Assembly: GCA_900544765.1 (NCBI GenBank)
Contig: UQWI01000011.1
Span: forward strand, 31,214-95,213
Direction: 5' to 3'
DNA: 64,000 bases
From: an uncultured Eubacteriales bacterium
Lineage (GTDB): Bacteria > Bacillota > Clostridia > Oscillospirales > Oscillospiraceae
The notes below the pieces were generated by a model, which was not told the DNA's origin, ran no database searches, and saw only the letters and a list, made by a program, of their open reading frames with translations. Positions 61,336-64,000 of this stretch are shown here, in pieces. A program made the translations under genes and the position numbers. Numbering within the stretch: the first letter of the stretch is position 1; every line of letters starts with the position of its first letter.

Positions 61336-61915
61336 GAGAAACCTCCTTTCTCGCCCCGGAGACTTCGGGACAATTTGTCCCAAAGTCCGGGACGGTGCTT
61401 TCCACCTCGTTTCCCCACACATCCCAGCCGGGCGGCGTCTGTCTTGCGAACAGCTCCACCCGGGGCAGATCGCCCATAAGGGCAACAATCTTTTCCCGGG
61501 CCTCGTCCGGCTTTTTGCTGTGGGCTTCAATGGGGGAAATGATAAACTGGTGGATATTGGCCGCCTGCCGCTTCGGATGCCCTTTTGTTGCCAGCAGGCA
61601 GATCTCCGCATTTCCCCGCGTCCAAAAGCCCAGGCCGTAAAACCAGCTATCAACTTTCCGGTTTTTCTTCAGCCAGACGAAAGCCACGGACTTATACTGA
61701 AAGCCCCACGCCTTAATCAGTCGCAGGGCCTCGGGGAGCTGGGGGAAAGTCGCCCACAAAAAAAGCGCGCTGTCCGGGGCGGCCAGATCCGCCACCGGGA
61801 GCGCACATAACTCGTCAATCCCCATTGTGGGATAATGGTGCTCCGCCGCCCCTTGCAGGCCCTTTTGGGCGTACCGCCACGGGGGATCGGCGTAAATGAT
61901 AGAATATCGTCCGAT
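61310..61915 (-). CDS. MT-A70-type adenine methyltransferase, apparent ATC start
   Basis: 201-aa N6-adenine methyltransferase. The catalytic DPPW is at residues 10-13 (YSIIYADPPWRYA), then SALFLWATFPQLPEAL, FWTRGNAEICLLATKG, RVELFARQTPPGWDVWGNEVE. The first ATG in frame (61825) would cut off DPPW, so translation must start upstream; AAAGGAG lies 7 nt before an ATC at 61915, 2 nt after the stop of the preceding methyltransferase. The last about 25 residues (DFGTNCPEVSG...) come from palindrome copy 10. It overlaps prgI by 26 nt. Confidence 0.87.
   Translation of the reverse strand: MGRYSIIYADPPWRYAQKGLQGAAEHHYPTMGIDELCALPVADLAAPDSALFLWATFPQLPEALRLIKAWGFQYKSVAFVWLKKNRKVDSWFYGLGFWTRGNAEICLLATKGHPKRQAANIHQFIISPIEAHSKKPDEAREKIVALMGDLPRVELFARQTPPGWDVWGNEVESTVPDFGTNCPEVSGARKEVSHALCKCPE
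61361..61387. repeat. GGGACA-N3-TGTCCC palindrome, copy 10
   Basis: GACTTC-GGGACA-ATT-TGTCCC-AAAGTC, inside the 3' end of the MT-A70 gene (translated as FGTNCPEV) and 26 nt upstream of prgI. Confidence 0.85.
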
Positions 61916-61917
61916 AG

Positions 61918-62712
61918 TTACACTCCTTTCTCCCCGGCCTCCACCGCCGAGCGTGCCACGCGGATGCGCTCACTGGCGGCGGCGTAAAAGGCTGGAGCTG
62001 TTTCAAAGCAGACGAAGCGGCGTCCCGCATTGAGGGCGGCAACGGCGGTTGTGCCGGAGCCCGCGCAGATGTCGGCCACCAGCTCGCCGGGCCGGGTGTA
62101 GGTCTTGATGAAATACTCGCATAGTTCCACGGGCTTTTGCGTGGGATGGATGCCGCCTGTTACGGTGGGGACAAACAGCACATTTCCCGGATAGCGCCGC
62201 CCATCGCTGGACTCGGAGCTCTGCCGCTCGAATTTTCCATAGTTCGGGCTGGTGCCGCTGCGGGCATGGACACGGCTGTACGGCTTGCCGTAAGTAAACT
62301 GCGGATTGTAAAGCGGGGCTTTTTGATAGAACACCAAAATATTCTCCGACTTTTTCAGCGGGGCCCGGTTTGCATTGAGAAATCCTGTCCCGCGCTCCTT
62401 GTACCAGATCCACTCATAGCGGAGCATGGAGAGGTTGGAGGCCCCCAGCACCTTGTCATAGGGGCATTGAGCAAAGAACAGCACCGCGCCCTCCGGCTTG
62501 ACCGCCCATTTCACTGCCTCCCATAATTCCGGGAGCGGCAATGGCACATCCCAAAAGTTGCGGGTAGTGCCGTAAGGCGGATCGGTTAAGAGCATATCCA
62601 CCGAATGACGGGGAAGGGAGCGCAGGCCCTCGATGCCGTCCATCAGAAACAGCCCCTCCGGGCAGTCCGGGGACTTCGGGACACTTTGTCCCAAAGCCGC
62701 CTTATCGGTCAT
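61918..62712 (-). CDS. site-specific DNA methyltransferase (N4/N6, DPPY first)
   Basis: 264-aa methyltransferase. DPPY at 44-47 (LLTDPPYGTTRNFW) comes before the AdoMet motif I region (ELVADICAGSGTTAVAAL) near residue 225, the beta-class order; HPTQKPVELCEYFIKTY is typical. The ATG at 62712 has AAGGAGG. Residues 8-14 (GQSVPKS) are encoded by palindrome copy 11. No cognate endonuclease is adjacent, so it is probably an orphan that protects the element on entry. Confidence 0.9.
   Translation of the reverse strand: MTDKAALGQSVPKSPDCPEGLFLMDGIEGLRSLPRHSVDMLLTDPPYGTTRNFWDVPLPLPELWEAVKWAVKPEGAVLFFAQCPYDKVLGASNLSMLRYEWIWYKERGTGFLNANRAPLKKSENILVFYQKAPLYNPQFTYGKPYSRVHARSGTSPNYGKFERQSSESSDGRRYPGNVLFVPTVTGGIHPTQKPVELCEYFIKTYTRPGELVADICAGSGTTAVAALNAGRRFVCFETAPAFYAAASERIRVARSAVEAGEKGV
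62672..62698. repeat. GGGACA-N3-TGTCCC palindrome, copy 11
   Basis: GACTTC-GGGACA-CTT-TGTCCC-AAAGCC, inside the first 15 codons of the DNA methyltransferase gene. Confidence 0.85.
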
Positions 62713-62953
62713 CCCTTGCCTCCTTGCCCTTTGCCGGGACAGGGCGGGCAGCGTTTTCACGGGCGGCCTGCGCCCGCCCTTCCGCTAACTGCCGGGCAAT
62801 CGTCTTTGCGTCATCCCTTCCGCCCATCAATTCCCGCTTTTGCAAAACGGCTTCTGTTTCCGCCATAAAGCGGGCAGCATCCGCCTCGTTAAAGTCCTCC
62901 GGCGCTTTTCCGTACCACAGGCGCGTCCCGTCGGGCCCATATCTTCTCGGCAT
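62702..62953 (-). CDS. small conserved element protein of unknown function
   Basis: 83-aa protein: MPRRYGPDGTRLWYGKAPED, then a helical DAARFMAETEAVLQKREL and an Ala/Arg/Lys-rich tail. GGGGTG precedes the ATG. It overlaps the methyltransferase start by 11 nt and follows the VirB6-like gene by 15 nt. Not recognised. Confidence 0.65.
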   Translation of the reverse strand: MPRRYGPDGTRLWYGKAPEDFNEADAARFMAETEAVLQKRELMGGRDDAKTIARQLAEGRAQAARENAARPVPAKGKEARDDR

Positions 62954-62968
62954 ATAACACCCCTTTCC

Positions 62969-63835
62969 TTAATGCGCTCCAAAGATGCTTTTTGAAATTG
63001 TCCCGGTTTTGAACAGCATAAAGCAGAGCAAAACCGTATAGCCCACGGCTCCCCATATTGCGCCGATGGGATCTCCGCCTGTGGCGATCCCTTGAATGAG
63101 CACCGCATAGATGCCCACGCACAGCAGGATCAAAAGCCCCTGAAAACCGATGGCGAACAGGGACTTCAGATAATTCTGCCCCATGCTCCCCATTTCACGG
63201 TTGGACAGGGTAGCCACCGGGATGGGCGCTAAACTGGTCAGCATATAGATTTCCAGCATACGGCCATAAATCAGAACGAAAATCACGATATTCAGTGCGG
63301 TCATGGTAAAGCCAATAAAGATCGACTGGAGCCACAGGCCCAAAAGGGAACCCAGCCCCATTGTCTCCAGCGTGGCCTCCAAATCCGCCAGCATATCCGG
63401 CGAAATATCCGTGGAGCCCTGGATCACCCCCGCCGAGCTTGCAATCACGCTCTGCGACACATCAAAAATCGCGTTGACGATATTGAATGTGTTGGAGAGG
63501 ATCAGGATGGCCGCCGCCGTTTTGAAAATCCACTTGAAAAACATCCAAGTGTCGATGTCGTGTAAGTTATTGCGGTCTATGAGCATTTGAATGAGCTCGT
63601 ACACCGCCACATAGGTTAGGACTAACCCGGCAATCGGTAAAATTACCGTTTCGGAAATCTGGCGGATAAGGGAGAAAACCCCGGCGTTCCATGCCGCCGG
63701 GGTTGTTCCCACCTCTCCCGCAATCTCCCCGACTCGGGCGTTTACCGTATCAAACAGGCCGCTCAGATTGCCTAAAATGCCTTCAATGAGCAGGCTTTTG
63801 AGCCAGTCGGTCAGCCAGTCGGTGAGAAATCCCAT
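62969..63835 (-). CDS. VirB6/TrbL-like membrane protein of the transfer channel (CD1112-like)
   Basis: 288-aa protein with about six hydrophobic segments (around 45-70, 85-120, 170-200, 225-250, 260-280). TDWLTDWLKSLLIEGILGNLSGLFDTVNARVGEIAGEVGTTP at the N-terminus, of which the first part is an amphipathic helix, is typical of the CD1112/VirB6-like proteins. It follows a Maff2-like end by 11 nt. Confidence 0.88.
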   Translation of the reverse strand: MGFLTDWLTDWLKSLLIEGILGNLSGLFDTVNARVGEIAGEVGTTPAAWNAGVFSLIRQISETVILPIAGLVLTYVAVYELIQMLIDRNNLHDIDTWMFFKWIFKTAAAILILSNTFNIVNAIFDVSQSVIASSAGVIQGSTDISPDMLADLEATLETMGLGSLLGLWLQSIFIGFTMTALNIVIFVLIYGRMLEIYMLTSLAPIPVATLSNREMGSMGQNYLKSLFAIGFQGLLILLCVGIYAVLIQGIATGGDPIGAIWGAVGYTVLLCFMLFKTGTISKSIFGAH

Positions 63836-63846
63836 AAGCCGCTACC

Positions 63847-64000
63847 TTAAAACAGGCCGGACAGCAGAGGGATCAGGGTAGTACCCAGCAGGATGATGCC
63901 GCCGCCCGCCATGAGCTGCTTCATGCCCTGGCTTTTTGCTAATGTGCGATAAAGAAGTAATAGAAGTGTAAAAAATTTTGCCGTTCCTATCCGGCACTTG
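63847..64000 (-). CDS. Maff2-family membrane protein, C-terminal part; upstream sequence anomalous
   Basis: The frame ends with AKSQGMKQLMAGGGIILLG then TTLIPLLSGLF, the C-terminus of Maff2-type small membrane proteins that usually precede the VirB6-like gene. Upstream of AKSQG (from about 63940) the frame reads an unrelated LLLLLYRTL-type sequence instead of the expected Asn/Pro/Gly loop and first membrane segment. The gene is therefore either interrupted here or divergent; it continues past the window. Confidence 0.6.
   Translation of the reverse strand, partial: KCRIGTAKFFTLLLLLYRTLAKSQGMKQLMAGGGIILLGTTLIPLLSGLF

Larger units (their letters stand above)
44989..64000 (-). mobile_element. 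integrative conjugative element (Tn1549/CD1108-type), left part
   Basis: From the serine recombinase (45017) to the window end the genes match, in order, the conserved core of a clostridial conjugative element: recombinase, accessory small genes, sigma-like factor, relaxase, MobC, Cys-rich and DUF proteins, NlpC/P60, VirB4, PrgI, DNA methyltransferases, VirB6-like. The left end is placed near 44989-45010 because an upstream gene is interrupted there. The right end is outside the window. Two AT-rich cargo inserts (49.1-50.9 and 53.1-54.0 kb) break the otherwise GC-rich backbone. Confidence 0.85.

Noticed and set aside
46768..62698. The repeated palindromes as a CRISPR array or as rho-independent terminators.
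   Set aside because: Spacing is irregular and kilobase-scale, so not CRISPR; no T-run follows the stems, and several lie inside coding sequence.

Overview
The window looks like a chromosome segment of a gut-type anaerobic Clostridium relative, probably Oscillospirales. The signs are high-GC coding with strong AGGAGG ribosome sites, 2-oxoacid:ferredoxin oxidoreductase and ADP-forming acyl-CoA synthetase, YesM/YesN-type two-component genes, lipoprotein solute-binding proteins, and a Tn1549/CD1108-type conjugative element. The taxonomic call is an inference. No rRNA, tRNA or CRISPR array was seen.

Layout. (1) 1-8.9 kb, + strand: a 2-oxoacid:ferredoxin oxidoreductase (alpha partial, beta, gamma), a fused ADP-forming acyl-CoA synthetase, an MFS and a sodium/solute symporter, a D-2-hydroxyacid dehydrogenase and a Glu/Leu/Phe/Val-type dehydrogenase. 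Together they read as amino-acid or 2-oxoacid fermentation: deamination, oxidative decarboxylation to acyl-CoA, ATP from the thioester, and a reductive hydroxyacid branch. (2) 8.9-18.3 kb: an AfuABC/FbpABC-like ABC importer (- strand), divergent from a solute-binding lipoprotein, YesM-type kinase, AraC-type regulator and beta-phosphoglucomutase-like HAD gene. This resembles hexose-phosphate sensing and uptake. (3) 18.4-25.6 kb: a Mre11/Rad50-like (YhaO/YhaN-like) pair, a FadR-type repressor, and a flavoprotein plus [2Fe-2S] reductase pair with a candidate FadR operator. (4) 25.7-35.2 kb, - strand: an 11-gene molybdenum operon running from a MobA-like/ModE-like fusion through a phosphatase-HD fusion, XdhC, cofactor synthesis genes and a MOSC-MogA fusion to modABC and a Mop protein. 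It starts at a very good promoter flanked by a perfect inverted repeat. (5) 35.4-45 kb: a TetR regulator, then on the + strand a small Cys-rich gene, a three-subunit molybdenum hydroxylase whose large subunit carries a frameshift, two tandem DapB/diaminopentanoate-dehydrogenase-like paralogues, an MFS transporter, and a secreted stalk-domain gene apparently cut by the element.

(6) About 45-64 kb: the left part of an integrative conjugative element, continuing past the window. It has a large serine recombinase at its left end, accessory small genes, a sigma-like factor, relaxase and MobC, and the VirB4, PrgI, VirB6-like, NlpC/P60, DUF4366 and DUF4315 transfer genes, plus two DNA methyltransferases. 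Two AT-rich cargo islands are inserted: an S66 peptidase with a Crp/Fnr regulator, and a predicted nuclease-like protein. The most unusual signal is a 15-bp palindrome, GGGACA-N3-TGTCCC, found 11 times between 46.7 and 62.7 kb. Every copy sits at or near a gene junction, and four are translated into protein ends. The same half-site in everted order lies inside two nearly identical promoters. Several element genes also appear to start at ATC or CTG rather than ATG/GTG/TTG.
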